In this document: positions 1 to 8,657 of the stretch, in pieces | How the letters are laid out: the number at the start of each line of letters is the position of its first letter | Numbering within the stretch: the stretch's first letter is position 1 | Source: Bacteroidales bacterium | GTDB lineage: Bacteria; Bacteroidota; Bacteroidia; Bacteroidales; Tenuifilaceae | Length of the DNA: 64,000 nucleotides | Direction: 5' to 3' | NCBI GenBank assembly: GCA_013141385.1 | Contig: JABFRB010000026.1 | Span: 1-64,000 of the forward strand | Translations under genes and position numbers: made by a program | Notes under the pieces: generated by a model | Databases searched by the model: none | Seen by the model: only the letters and a program-made list of their open reading frames with translations | What the model was told of the DNA's origin: nothing

Positions 1-943
1 GTACTCCAAGCACGAAAAGTCGTCTTTAAACCTGCCTGAAAATTCTATTATGTTTTCCCCTGTAAACTTCATGCGTTCTATGGTTAGAATGCAAATCTAA
101 TAATAGTATTTAAATAAACACCTCAAATTTCTTTTTCCAATAACCAAAGCCAATAAGCTATTAATCAGGATTAAAATATATTGATATTTATGCCTAGTTG
201 TGGAGTTAAGGCTTTTGGCAACAAGTGACGATAAATATCGGGAACAATAGAAAGTCTTTCTGGGGCTATTCAATTTCAATCCCTTCGGGATTACATTAAT
301 GAAACCTACTATTTTTGTATATTTGAATTTGTCTAGTCAACTTTACGGCTTAACAAATTTGGAAATACGATTGCAGAGAGTTTTTAAAAGCCTGAAAGGC
401 TTAAATATGAATAGCCACGAGTGAAACTCGTGGAATAAAAACAATCAATCACAACCCCAAAGGGAGTTGAATAATAAACAAACCCATGAGTACCTAAACA
501 CAAATTCTACCACTATTAGGATTTTAAACCCGCCTAAATTTAATCCCCCACATTCCCTTCAAAAACCTGTTTTGCAAAACTCTTAATAAACATTCCAAAA
601 CATACACCATTCAAAATCTCATCGAACAAAAATGATTTTAATGTAACTATTCAGCAATAGACGAAATAAAAACAAAAACCACGGAAACACAGCGAAAATA
701 GAGAAGCACAGAGATGATTATTCAAAAAAACATATTGGTATCATAAGCCATAAACCAGTTTGCCAAATTGTTTCAAGGTTATTTTTCTGTGACTGTTGAA
801 ACAATTATTGAAAAAAAACTCTGTGATCTCCGTGTCTCCGTGGTGAGTAGTAACATTTTAATTTCCTCCTTAAACTTTCCCATCAATTCTAAATCAAACA
901 ACTAAATTTACTACCTTTAATCCAACTACCAACCCCAAAGGAG
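1..943. other. Gene-free stretch with decayed dispersed repeats
   Basis: No open frame here looks like a protein. The stretch contains typical Bacteroidota intergenic repeat debris: a short palindrome CACGAGTGAAACTCGTGG near 417-434, followed by an AACCCCAAAGGGAGTTGAAT segment, and an inverted pair of 'CACGGAAACACAG / CTCTGTG...CTCCGTGG' sequences (see separate entry). The 60-aa frame on the minus strand at 97-279 has no family resemblance and low-complexity composition, so it is not called. The promoter of the downstream peptidase must lie within the last 100 bases, but no clear -7 box was identified. Confidence 0.6.
678..845. repeat. Inverted repeat of the 'CACGGAGACACGGAG' type
   Basis: The left arm (about 678-715) reads ACCACGGAAACACAGCG...AGCACAGAG, and the right arm (about 818-845) reads CTCTGTGATCTCCGTG...CTCCGTGG, its approximate reverse complement. 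A partial copy (AGAAGCACAGAGAACACAGAG) is at about 3670-3692. This is a commonly seen dispersed repeat in Bacteroidota intergenic DNA. No function can be read from it. Confidence 0.6.
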
Positions 944-3547
944 ATGAGAAAGTCAACCTTAATGCTTCTATTATCATTACTGGTAACTAGCATTTTTGCG
1001 CAATCGATAACAAAGCCCGATGATTTCTTTGGTTTTAAACCCGGTGCCGATAGGATGCTTTTCAGCTACGAAAAGCTAATCGATTACCTAAAAACTCTCG
1101 ATAATCAATCCGATAGGCTACGAATGGTTGAAATTGGAACAACTCCATTGGGGAAGCCAATGTATATAGCATTTATATCATCGGAGCAGAATATTCGTAA
1201 CCTCGATAGGTTAAAGGATATCAATAAAAAACTTGCTCTTGATTTTAATCTTATTGAATCGGAAAAGACGAGCCTGATTAGCGAGGGAAAGGTTTTTGTG
1301 CTTGCATCGCTAACAATGCATTCCGCCGAAGTTGGTCCATCGCAATCGGCACCCTTAATTGCTTACGATTGGGTAACATCAACAGAGCCCAGCAAACTTA
1401 AAATACTGAATGATGTTGTTTACATGATGGTTCCCTGCCATAACCCCGATGGAATGGATATGGTGGTTGAGCACTACAATAAGTACAAGGGAACAAAATA
1501 CGAATCAACATCATTTCCCGGTGTTTACCATAAATACGTTGGGCACGATAATAACCGTGATTTTATTGTTCTATCGCAAACCGACACCAAGGCAATATCA
1601 ACTATTACCAGTTCAACATGGTTTCCTCAGGTAATGGTTGAAAAGCACCAGATGTGGTCCACTGGTCCACGCTATTTTGTACCACCCAACACCGATCCCA
1701 TTGCCGAAAATGTTGATCCGAAACTTTGGAATTGGATTGGAATTTTTGGTCAGAATATGATTAGCGATATGACCGCAAAGGGGCTAACCGGTATTTGTCA
1801 GCATAGCTTATTCGATAACTACTGGCCCGGTTCTACCGAAACTAGTGTGTGGAAAAACGTGATATCACTTCTAACCGAATCGGCTAGTGCTCAGCTTGCC
1901 AAGCCCGTATTTGTTGAACCTACCGAACTAAATGTAAATGGAAAAGGATTAGCGGAGTATAAGATAAGCATAAACATGCCTGCCCCTTGGACTGGTGGAT
2001 GGTGGCGTTTGAGCGATATTGTTCAGTATGAAATAGAATCAACCTCCTCGATACTAAATACTGCATCGCTTTACAAGGAGCGAATACTTGCACTTCAGAA
2101 CGATTTATGTAAAAAGGAGGTAAAAAAGGGACAAACACAAGCACCATTCTACTACATAGTTCCTGAAAATCAGGCTGATAAAAGTGAATTGGTTGAACTG
2201 GTAAATCTGCTAAAAGAGCATGGCATTGAGGTATCGAAGCTAGATGCCGACTTTACAATGAATGGCATGAACCATAAAAAGGGCGATATAGTTGTTCCCC
2301 TTGCCCAGCCCTTTAGGGCTTTCATAAAGGAAGTTATGGAAACGCAAAAATACCCCGAACGACATTTCACTCCAGGTGGCGAGCTAATGGAACCATACGA
2401 TATCACAAGTTGGTCTCTCCCCCTCCACAAAGGTCTTATATCTAAACAAATTGATATTCGAAACATCGATTTTGAAAAACAGCTCAGTAAGATTGATGGA
2501 ATTTATGGTTTAGGGAATTATCAGGATGCCTTTGAATATGCAATACTAACATCAACCAGCAATAAATCATATAAGCTAGCCTTTGATGCGCTAAACAGCG
2601 GAATTAAGGTTGATAGATGTACAAACGATTTTGATTTGGATGGAACTCCAATTCCTGCCGGTAGTTTTATTATCAAGAAACAAGATAAACTTGCCGAGTT
2701 GCTTAAAACATCTACATTCCCTATCATCTTTACCAACAAAACACCAGTTGTTGAGCTTATCCCAATTACTCTACCCAGAATTGCACTAGTTGAATCGTAC
2801 ATGCAAGCTATTGATGCCGGTTGGACAAGATTTATCCTTGATACCTACTCCATTAAATTTACCGTTCTACGCCCAAAAGATTTTGAAAAAACGGAACTCT
2901 CAAAGAGCTTTGATATCATTATTTTTCCCGATGAGGATGCATCAATACTAAAGGATGGAAAGGTAAAAAGAAACGAAGATTATTTTATCAGCAACATACC
3001 CCCAGAATACGCCAAGGGCATGGGACCAAAAGGGTTTGAAAGCCTAATGAATTTTATTAACTCAGGGGGAACTATTATCTCGTGGGGAGAATCAACCACT
3101 CTATTCGAAGGAGCTTTGACTATAAAGGATAAAACCTCAACTGAAGAGTTTCGTCTCCCATTCAGGAATGAAGGTGACAAATTAGAGAAAAAAGGTTTGC
3201 AATGTCCCGGTTCGCTGGTAAAAATGGATGTATTGCAAAATCATCCTATTACATGGGGAATACCAAGTAAGATAGGAATTTTTTATAGGGGCAACCCAGC
3301 ATTCACAACCTCAATCCCAACCTTTGATATGGATAGGAGGGTGATTGGTTTTTTTGAGGAGGACAACACCCTCCTTAGCGGTTACCTTGAAGGGGAAAAA
3401 CTATTGTACAACAAGTCGGGAATAATTTGGTTAAAGAAAGGAAAATCACAGCTTGTACTAATGGGCTTTAGCCCAATATTCAGGGCTTCAATTCCAGGTG
3501 ATTATAAATTCTTATTCAACTCAATACTTTTGCCTAAAATTCAGTAG
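944..3547 (+). CDS. Secreted M14-family zinc carboxypeptidase
   Basis: An 867-residue exported metallopeptidase. A signal peptide ends at about residue 19 (LLVTSIFAQ). The M14 domain follows: zinc ligands H126 and E129 in MHSAE, the NPDG motif shortly after, NNRDF providing the substrate-binding Arg, a further His H235 in VEKHQM as the likely third ligand, and the catalytic Glu E312 in LLTESAS. The C-terminal half (about 400-867) carries long extra domains, as in the large Bacteroidota members of this family that process peptides outside the cytoplasm. It appears to be a single-gene unit flanked by repeat-rich DNA. The family assignment is firm; the substrate is unknown. Confidence 0.88.
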   Translation: MRKSTLMLLLSLLVTSIFAQSITKPDDFFGFKPGADRMLFSYEKLIDYLKTLDNQSDRLRMVEIGTTPLGKPMYIAFISSEQNIRNLDRLKDINKKLALDFNLIESEKTSLISEGKVFVLASLTMHSAEVGPSQSAPLIAYDWVTSTEPSKLKILNDVVYMMVPCHNPDGMDMVVEHYNKYKGTKYESTSFPGVYHKYVGHDNNRDFIVLSQTDTKAISTITSSTWFPQVMVEKHQMWSTGPRYFVPPNTDPIAENVDPKLWNWIGIFGQNMISDMTAKGLTGICQHSLFDNYWPGSTETSVWKNVISLLTESASAQLAKPVFVEPTELNVNGKGLAEYKISINMPAPWTGGWWRLSDIVQYEIESTSSILNTASLYKERILALQNDLCKKEVKKGQTQAPFYYIVPENQADKSELVELVNLLKEHGIEVSKLDADFTMNGMNHKKGDIVVPLAQPFRAFIKEVMETQKYPERHFTPGGELMEPYDITSWSLPLHKGLISKQIDIRNIDFEKQLSKIDGIYGLGNYQDAFEYAILTSTSNKSYKLAFDALNSGIKVDRCTNDFDLDGTPIPAGSFIIKKQDKLAELLKTSTFPIIFTNKTPVVELIPITLPRIALVESYMQAIDAGWTRFILDTYSIKFTVLRPKDFEKTELSKSFDIIIFPDEDASILKDGKVKRNEDYFISNIPPEYAKGMGPKGFESLMNFINSGGTIISWGESTTLFEGALTIKDKTSTEEFRLPFRNEGDKLEKKGLQCPGSLVKMDVLQNHPITWGIPSKIGIFYRGNPAFTTSIPTFDMDRRVIGFFEEDNTLLSGYLEGEKLLYNKSGIIWLKKGKSQLVLMGFSPIFRASIPGDYKFLFNSILLPKIQ

Positions 3548-3850
3548 ATAAACCTACTAAAATAACTTGAACTCGATATAAGTTTAACACGGAGGTTTTA
3601 AGTTCTAGATCTATCAAAATGGTCGTTTTAATAATATGTAAATTTACCATAATGATGTTTATTGATATTGAGAAGCACAGAGAACACAGAGGTTTGTTTT
3701 GCATAAATGCAAAATCAACAATGTGTAATACCTTAAATTCTCAACTTTTCAATGTAGTTACTTTTGAACTGACATTAAAATAATAATTACACGAAACAGC
3801 CAGAGCTTAAAGTTCTGGCTGTTTTGAATTTAATGAATCTAATACTTTTG
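3548..3850. other. Intergenic stretch with repeat fragment and hairpin
   Basis: No gene is seen. It contains a fragment of the CACAGAGAACACAGAG repeat near 3670-3692 and a hairpin at 3795-3823 that lies 3' of both the plus-strand peptidase and the minus-strand Cys-rich peptides. Confidence 0.5.
3795..3823. terminator. Hairpin between convergent genes
   Basis: AACAGCCAGA and TCTGGCTGTT form a stem around a short loop, followed on the plus strand by a modest TTTT. It lies 27 bases beyond the stop of the first Cys-rich peptide (minus strand) and far beyond the peptidase stop. It is probably a terminator usable from either side. Confidence 0.55.
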
Positions 3851-4027
3851 TTAGAAACAACTTTGTCCATATTGACGACAAACTCCATAAAATTCCTGTG
3901 TCTTTTTTGTACAACAGAATGAGCCAGGAGGGCAAGTACTACCAATGCAGCCAAGTCCACCAACTACTGATTTTTGTTCTTTTTTAGTAAGTAATTTTAC
4001 TCCTTTTAGTTCTTTTAATTCTTTCAT
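3851..4027 (-). CDS. Double-glycine leader, six-cysteine (knottin-patterned) peptide 1
   Basis: A 58-codon frame. The leader (residues 1-24, basic/amphipathic, beginning MKELKELKGVKLLTKKEQK and ending VVGG) matches the Bacteroidetes double-glycine type that C39-peptidase ABC transporters cleave. The 34-residue core after GG has six cysteines spaced C-x4-C-x5-CC-x10-C-x6-C, the arrangement of inhibitor-cystine-knot peptides, with CPPGSFCC and a GQSC ending. A close paralogue lies 80 bases upstream (4108-4272), and both genes share near-identical DNA just before the ATG (AAATTTAATT...). No transporter or modification enzyme is visible nearby. It is probably an exported peptide (bacteriocin-like or signalling); this role is inferred from leader and cysteine pattern only. 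Confidence 0.8.
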   Translation of the reverse strand: MKELKELKGVKLLTKKEQKSVVGGLGCIGSTCPPGSFCCTKKTQEFYGVCRQYGQSCF

Positions 4028-4107
4028 GATAATTAAATTTTATGTTAAAATAGTTAAACTAATCTCTTAGACATTCTCTCTGATAAATTTTTATTCTCAA
4101 TAAATAT

Positions 4108-4272
4108 TTAACAACTCTGTCCATCTGGTTTACACCGCCCCAATCTTAAGCAGCAATAAGATCCATCTGGACACCAATTGGTTCCAGTTTCACAAGCCAA
4201 ACCGCCAACAATTTGTTTTTGTTCACTCTTGGTAAGTAATTTTACCCCTTTTAGTTCATTTAATTCTTTCAT
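4108..4272 (-). CDS. Double-glycine leader, six-cysteine (knottin-patterned) peptide 2
   Basis: A 54-codon frame, paralogue of the neighbouring peptide. The leader MKELNELKGVKLLTKSEQK ends in IVGG at residue 24. The 30-residue core has six cysteines spaced C-x6-C-x5-CC-x5-C-x6-C with CPDGSYCC and a terminal GQSC. The leaders differ at only a few positions while the cores differ more but keep every cysteine, the pattern expected if the leader binds a shared exporter and the core is selected for variety. The upstream sequence AACATAAAATTTAATTGTT repeats almost exactly before peptide 1, so this is a tandem duplication. Folding as a cystine knot is an inference; maturation as a disulfide-poor modified peptide cannot be excluded. 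Confidence 0.8.
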   Translation of the reverse strand: MKELNELKGVKLLTKSEQKQIVGGLACETGTNWCPDGSYCCLRLGRCKPDGQSC

Positions 4273-4662
4273 AACAATTAAATTTTATGTTCAATTAGTT
4301 AACCCGATCTTTTAAAGACACTCAGGCTTTGTGTCTACTTTATGCTGAAATATATTTATAAATACAATCATCTGTTTTAGCAAAGGCAATTTACAATAAA
4401 ATATTTTGATTTAGTACATTTTACAATATTATTTGCTCAACAAATATTATTTCTTGTTTTTATTGATATTTACTGTATTTAGCGGCATTAAATTAATCGA
4501 TTGGAGCATTTTATCTATTTCTTATCGTATGAATTAATTCATTTAACAGGTCAAAATGGTAACCCTTTCAATATTTCTTGTCCCGGAAACATTGGCTATC
4601 AATGTTATTATCTTAATATTGCAGTTAACATAAAAAAGAAATCAACTAAAACCGCTAACTAT
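4273..4662. other. AT-rich intergenic stretch
   Basis: An upstream region shared by the minus-strand peptide pair and the plus-strand lipoprotein. The frame of the lipoprotein is open back to 4501, but the upstream residues have no signal-peptide character, so translation most likely begins at 4663. No other element was identified. Confidence 0.5.
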
Positions 4663-5127
4663 ATGAAAACTATTATGTTTTCTCTAATAGCATCGCTGCT
4701 GATTGTGTTTTACTCATGCAATAAACCCGAGCAAGGAATTTCAAAAGCAGAGATGAGAAAGATTGTAGAAAGTAGAAATATAGCCCTTGGCGAATGCTTT
4801 AAATCGGGAGATGCTGAGAAAGTAGCCATGATGTATGCCGATTCTGCTAAGCTAAGCCCTAATGGCTCAAGCTTTGTTCATGGCAGGGATAATATCAAAG
4901 CGTTTTGGGCAGAGGATTTTAAAACCTCCAAAACTTTGGAGATGAATACTAACGTTTTAACTATCGATGGTGATAAGGAGGTTATCTACGAAACGGGCTT
5001 GGCATCATCTAAAATAATGTACAAGGATACCCTGTACAATGTAACCGTAAAGTATATCAACGTTTGGCGCAAACAGGCGGATGGAAATTATTTGTTGGAT
5101 ATCGATTTTTGGAATAAGGCAAAGTAG
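4663..5127 (+). CDS. Lipoprotein with SnoaL/DUF4440-like (NTF2-fold) domain
   Basis: 154 residues from the ATG at 4663, chosen because it starts a lipoprotein signal (MKTIMFSLIASLLIVFYSC, lipobox Cys at 19); a longer in-frame start at 4501 would bury the signal. The mature part looks like an NTF2-fold domain of the SnoaL/DUF4440 type: a helix with REMRKI-like character, a 'GDAEKVAMMYADSAKLSPNG' segment, 'GRDNIKAFWAEDF', and closing strands with VWRKQADGNY. Such proteins bind small ligands or are orphan enzymes; no catalytic residues can be assigned. A hairpin terminator follows at 5157. It appears monocistronic. Confidence 0.75.
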   Translation: MKTIMFSLIASLLIVFYSCNKPEQGISKAEMRKIVESRNIALGECFKSGDAEKVAMMYADSAKLSPNGSSFVHGRDNIKAFWAEDFKTSKTLEMNTNVLTIDGDKEVIYETGLASSKIMYKDTLYNVTVKYINVWRKQADGNYLLDIDFWNKAK

Positions 5128-5156
5128 ATAGCCACTATCACAAAATCAAAAACACC

Positions 5157-5193
5157 CACTATCGCAAAATGCGATAATACTAGTGATTTTTTT
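5157..5193 (+). terminator. Rho-independent terminator
   Basis: CACTATCGC pairs with GCGATAatacTAGTG and is followed by ATTTTTTTT. It lies 30 bases after the lipoprotein stop. Confidence 0.75.
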
Positions 5194-5240
5194 TACACTG
5201 TGCTGAATAGTTTTAAATTTACACCGCAATTATAAACACT

Positions 5241-5273
5241 AGCGTTCCGAACTTTTAAAAAGTTTGGAACGCT
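5241..5273. repeat. Palindromic hairpin repeat, copy 1 (GTTCCGAACTTTT family)
   Basis: AGCGTTCCGAACTTTT and AAAAGTTTGGAACGCT form a long stem with almost no loop. It is one of five related about 31-bp palindromes between 5.2 and 9.3 kb, each in an intergenic space. This copy lies just upstream of the dinB-like gene and overlaps any earlier start for that gene. Confidence 0.75.
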
Positions 5274-5287
5274 CAAAATTTAACAGT

Positions 5288-5767
5288 ATGATTACAGAGT
5301 TTGTACCTATCGTTAGGGGAATTCAATCGTTAATAGATGAGTGGGAACCAAAGCTATTAGCCTTAAAGGGTGATATTGTAACCCAAAGACGAAATTCTCA
5401 GAATAGAACTATTAAGCAGATTGCTGGGCATATGATTGATTCTGCATCAAACAATACACACAGGATTATACATCTGCAATATCAGAAAAACCCTTTAAAC
5501 TATCCCAACTACGCCTCGAATGGTAATAACGATAGGTGGATTGCCATTCAAAACTATCAGGAGGAGGATTGGAATGGTATTGTGCAACTTTTGAAGTATT
5601 CAAATTACCATTTGATTCATGTTATCGAAAATATCAATGCAAGTAAGTTATATAATGCTTGGGCAGCTTCGCCCGAAAAAAATATCTCTCTAAAAACAAT
5701 GGTTATTGACTATTTAAGGCACATGGAACTTCACTTTAGCGAGATTAACGATCTGATTAATCTGTAG
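5288..5767 (+). CDS. DinB-family metal-binding four-helix protein
   Basis: 159 residues from the ATG at 5288. A TTG at 5264 is in frame but falls inside a palindromic repeat, so it is rejected. The sequence has the DinB/YfiT layout: a first helix with 'IRGIQSLIDEWEPKLLAL', a conserved KQIAGHMIDSA segment with one His, 'HLIHVIENI', and a C-terminal RHMELHFSEIN with two His. Three histidines at those places are the usual metal ligands. The family includes thiol transferases and damage-inducible proteins of unclear role. It appears monocistronic, with a palindromic repeat 10 bases after the stop. Confidence 0.78.
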   Translation: MITEFVPIVRGIQSLIDEWEPKLLALKGDIVTQRRNSQNRTIKQIAGHMIDSASNNTHRIIHLQYQKNPLNYPNYASNGNNDRWIAIQNYQEEDWNGIVQLLKYSNYHLIHVIENINASKLYNAWAASPEKNISLKTMVIDYLRHMELHFSEINDLINL

Positions 5768-5776
5768 CCAAGGTAT

Positions 5777-5807
5777 GAGTTCCGAACTTTTTGAAAGTTC
5801 GGAACTC
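5777..5807. repeat. Palindromic hairpin repeat, copy 2
   Basis: GAGTTCCGAACTTT and AAAGTTCGGAACTC form a perfect stem around TTG. It starts 10 bases after the dinB-like stop, where it could also act as a transcription stop or mRNA 3' stabiliser. Confidence 0.78.
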
Positions 5808-6450
5808 TGGGTTTAAACTTTTTTTCCTTATACTACCCTTCCAAGCAACTTACTAAAAACGGACATAATCGAAGTCATTTCCAGCAAACCTCTCCTACCC
5901 CTCCTTAAAAAAAAGAGGGGATGCGCCTTCACAAAAATTGCTCAAGAATGGAATGTTCAGTGAACTTTAATTCCTTTTATCAATAATAAGTTCGATGTTT
6001 ATGATATGCTATAGACCTTTGTGGGTTGGATTTCCCCCTTTTTTAAGAGGGAATACAAGGGGGTTTGCACCAAACTTACCTCCCTACTCTCTCTTTTAAA
6101 AAGAAAACGAAACCCGCTATACAACTCTGTTATTGCCCCTTTTCAAGGTTGGGGTTTATCTGAACCTTTTAATCTAGGTTTAAAAAGATTCCTAAACCTC
6201 GTATAGATTCATACTATATATTAGAGATTAACACAGAAACACCTAAAGTAATACATGCATGTAATAGTTAAGGGCATATATAATATACTAAGTCCTATAA
6301 TAGTTTTTAAAATATGTTAACTTTGAGTATAAAGTATATAAAAGATATTCGTGCAATGGTTTATGGTTAAAGGGAGAAACGCAATGACCAAAATTAACTT
6401 TAGAAATAGCACATAATAAGTGTAGAACAATAAACTAATACTTAAACGAA
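5808..6450. other. Repeat-rich intergenic stretch
   Basis: No convincing gene. It holds inverted-repeat debris: CCCCTCCTTAAAAAAAAGAGGGG near 5896-5918 and a TTTCCCCCTTTTTTAAGAGGG segment near 6030-6050, of the kind often found between Bacteroidota genes. A 61-codon frame at 6021-6206 is translated repeat sequence. The promoter of the next gene presumably lies in 6300-6440. Confidence 0.5.
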
Positions 6451-6873
6451 ATGAAAGCAAAATTCATGAACGCAAGCAGAATTACTATTCTGCTATTTGC
6501 AGTTTTTCTTTTTTTGGGAACATCTGCATTCGCACAAAATAGAAGGAGGGTGACAAATAGCAAAACTGTTAAGAGCACTACTGCTGTAAGTAAAAAAGAT
6601 ACCCTAAGTGGCTTAAACAATGTTATAAATAATACAGGATCATTTGATAGTAACACTCAAGTTACAGGTCAGGGAATTGATGCTACTGTTACCATTAGCC
6701 CTGGCACAATACCTCCAGTAAGCCCACCTTCGGTAGTTACATCAACAAATACTTCATCAGGGAACGATGTATCAGTAAGCACATCTACCACTACATCATC
6801 TGGGAATACTGTAAATACAACAGAATCTGGTTCATCCACAGCTAATCAACCGCCTAAAAAGAAAAAGAAATAA
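6451..6873 (+). CDS. Small secreted Ser/Thr-rich protein of unknown function
   Basis: 140 residues. A signal peptide ends near residue 29 (FLGTSAFAQ). The mature protein is low-complexity: basic NRRRVTNSK, then long Ser/Thr/Val stretches with SPPSVV, and a C-terminal PPKKKKK tail. No domain is recognised. Such composition suits a disordered linker or a surface-associated peptide. It stands alone between repeat DNA and the DUF5675 gene. That it is a real gene rests on the clear signal peptide. Confidence 0.6.
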   Translation: MKAKFMNASRITILLFAVFLFLGTSAFAQNRRRVTNSKTVKSTTAVSKKDTLSGLNNVINNTGSFDSNTQVTGQGIDATVTISPGTIPPVSPPSVVTSTNTSSGNDVSVSTSTTTSSGNTVNTTESGSSTANQPPKKKKK

Positions 6874-7032
6874 TAACTGATATTAAAGGCTGCTCGTCTT
6901 AGTAGTATATTATTTGAAAAACGGGCAGTCTTATTATCAATAGCCTAAATGAACCTCAAAGGATTCATGTAAGCCATTTAGATAATAATTTTAAAGGTAT
7001 TGATATAAATTATCCTGACACATTTCAAGAAA

Positions 7033-7791
7033 ATGAAAACAACCCTATTCTCTATTTTTTTCTATTCATTAGTATTACTTAATCCTGTTGCTAATGGACA
7101 ATCGGTAACAATGATAAACAAATTTAATAACCAAACGCTTACCCTTTTTGTGGATGGAATACAAGTTGACGGTAATTATACGGAAGTATCTATCGGGAAT
7201 CATGCTTTAGTGGCTAAATATTCCGATGGCTCCGTTGCAGCAACAAAGAATGTTAATTTTACATCTGGTCTCGCTTACAACTGGTCTGTTAAACCTCCTG
7301 CCATACAAATGTTAGTAAAGCGCAAAGAAAAAAGGGATAAATGTACTCTCGGCGAATTATGGGTTAATGGTAATTATTACTGCAAAACTTTAGAATTACG
7401 ATTTAACAATAATCAAAATAACGTCAGCTCAATTCCTGTGGGTACATACGTAGCAGAGCCAATGTATAAAGGCACTAAAAGGGGATGGAGAATTCAATTT
7501 AATGTAATTTCAGGCAGGGTTTATGATCCAAATGATAATTTTAAGATGAAGGAGATTCAACGGGAAGGGATACAAATTCATTGCGGAAATTACGAAATCA
7601 CATCTGGTACTTCTGGCACACTTCAAGGGTGTATTTTAGTTGGGGACAAATATGATTTAATGAGATGCAAATTTGATGCTACTGATTGTTCAGTATTTGA
7701 AAATTTATTAAATGAATATTTTGATACCGATACAAATGGGAATCCTAATACAAATATTGAGGTTAACGTAACAGTCCAACTTGATTATTAG
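7033..7791 (+). CDS. Exported protein with C-terminal DUF5675 domain
   Basis: 252 residues. A signal peptide ends near ANGQ (residue 23). The N-terminal part (25-90) is a short beta-rich region. The C-terminal part (about 95-225) matches DUF5675: 'KCTLGELWVNGNYYCKTLE', 'SIPVGTYV', and 'IQIHCGNYEITSGTSGTLQGCILVG' with the conserved H-x-GN and GCILVG motifs, which recall L,D-transpeptidase-like folds in phage and secreted proteins. The usual catalytic Cys pattern is not certain, so no enzyme activity is claimed. It is monocistronic, with a palindromic repeat directly downstream. Confidence 0.72.
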   Translation: MKTTLFSIFFYSLVLLNPVANGQSVTMINKFNNQTLTLFVDGIQVDGNYTEVSIGNHALVAKYSDGSVAATKNVNFTSGLAYNWSVKPPAIQMLVKRKEKRDKCTLGELWVNGNYYCKTLELRFNNNQNNVSSIPVGTYVAEPMYKGTKRGWRIQFNVISGRVYDPNDNFKMKEIQREGIQIHCGNYEITSGTSGTLQGCILVGDKYDLMRCKFDATDCSVFENLLNEYFDTDTNGNPNTNIEVNVTVQLDY

Positions 7792-7809
7792 TAAAATAAA
7801 TTCTGATAG

Positions 7810-7840
7810 GATTTCCAAACTTTTTGAAAGTTCGGGAATC
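7810..7840. repeat. Palindromic hairpin repeat, copy 3
   Basis: ATTTCCAAACTTT and AAAGTTCGGGAAT with a TTG loop. It starts 19 bases after the DUF5675 stop and is the most diverged copy of the family. Confidence 0.7.
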
Positions 7841-7881
7841 TAGGATTTACTAGTGATAAGTTAAGCGTATAATGCCAAACC

Positions 7882-7955
7882 CGTCATTGTAAGCCTCGCT
7901 CTTTGAGGCGAAGTAATCTCTCTGGATTGCTTCGCAAAGAACGTTCGCAATGACG
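7882..7955. repeat. CGTCATTG...CAATGACG dispersed repeat
   Basis: The ends CGTCATTG and CAATGACG are inverted, and the interior has GAGGCGAAGTAATCTC and GGATTGCTTCGC. This is the widespread bacterial intergenic repeat of the CGTCATTGCGAG...GAAGCAATC type. Confidence 0.75.
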
Positions 7956-7969
7956 TCAAAATATGATAA

Positions 7970-8000
7970 GAGAACCGAACTTTTAAAAGGTTCGGTTCTC
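7970..8000. repeat. Palindromic hairpin repeat, copy 4
   Basis: GAGAACCGAACTTTT and AAAAGGTTCGGTTCTC form a perfect stem. It lies 44 bases 3' of the minus-strand cupredoxin stop. Confidence 0.75.
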
Positions 8001-8044
8001 TAGGTTTAGTATTCATCTATTAGTAAAAATTTAATTTACCTTTT

Positions 8045-8425
8045 TTAGTATCCCGTGCCGCCTGTTTGGGTTGCATTTACAACTACTGAACCAACCATAT
8101 CTGGATGTATTGTACAACTGTATGAATAGGCTCCTGCTGTTGTAAAGGTATGGCTATAAACTCCATTATTGGCTATTGTACCACTATTGAATAAGTCAGT
8201 TGAGCTGGTTACTGTATGGGGAACCCCATCTTTGTTTGTCCAGGTTATGGTGGTATTGGCAGCCACAGTTATGGTGCTTGGATTAAAAGCCATGTTCTCG
8301 ATATAAACCTCATTTGCACCGGGTGAATCGGATGACTTTTTGCAGCTATTAGTTGCGCTTAACAAAGCGAATAGTAAAATGGCTGCAACTACTAGTTTGC
8401 TTTGTGACTTAATTATGTTTTTCAT
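8045..8425 (-). CDS. Cupredoxin (plastocyanin/azurin-like) lipoprotein
   Basis: 126 residues. The lipobox is at LSATNSC (Cys 28), so the protein is membrane-anchored and extracytoplasmic. The blue-copper fold is indicated by VYIENMAFNPSTITV, TITWTNKDGVPHTVTS (first His ligand) and SYSCTIHPDMVG, supplying the Cys, His and Met ligands of a type-1 copper site. It is likely a small electron carrier or copper-binding protein. It is single-gene, divergent from the LysE exporter, with no obvious redox partner adjacent. Confidence 0.88.
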   Translation of the reverse strand: MKNIIKSQSKLVVAAILLFALLSATNSCKKSSDSPGANEVYIENMAFNPSTITVAANTTITWTNKDGVPHTVTSSTDLFNSGTIANNGVYSHTFTTAGAYSYSCTIHPDMVGSVVVNATQTGGTGY

Positions 8426-8657
8426 AGTAATTGATATTATGGTTATGAATATACAAAACAGGTTAGAGGGTTATAAGTTCATTCAAACCAGTCTATTTCA
8501 ATAGCTAAATAAGGTCAAAAAAAAATTATTCTACTAGATTATAGATACATAATCAAAACATTACCGATGAATAGGAAACTGAATTAATGAAAACTATTCA
8601 AAAGTTCATTTTCTGATTAAATTTGGGGTTTCAAAAGGAGGAAGTCAATAATCTGTT

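Noticed and set aside
97-279. A 60-codon minus-strand frame
   Set aside because: Compositionally random and located in repeat debris.
3851-4272. Cys-rich peptides read as zinc fingers or metallothioneins
   Set aside because: The GG-terminated leader and the C-C-CC-C-C spacing fit exported peptides better than cytoplasmic metal binders.
4501-4662. Longer start for the SnoaL-like lipoprotein
   Set aside because: Would place 54 non-signal residues before a clear lipoprotein signal peptide.
6021-6206. A 61-codon plus-strand frame
   Set aside because: It runs through inverted-repeat DNA (CCCCCTTTTTTAAGAGGG) and has no signal, domain or start context.
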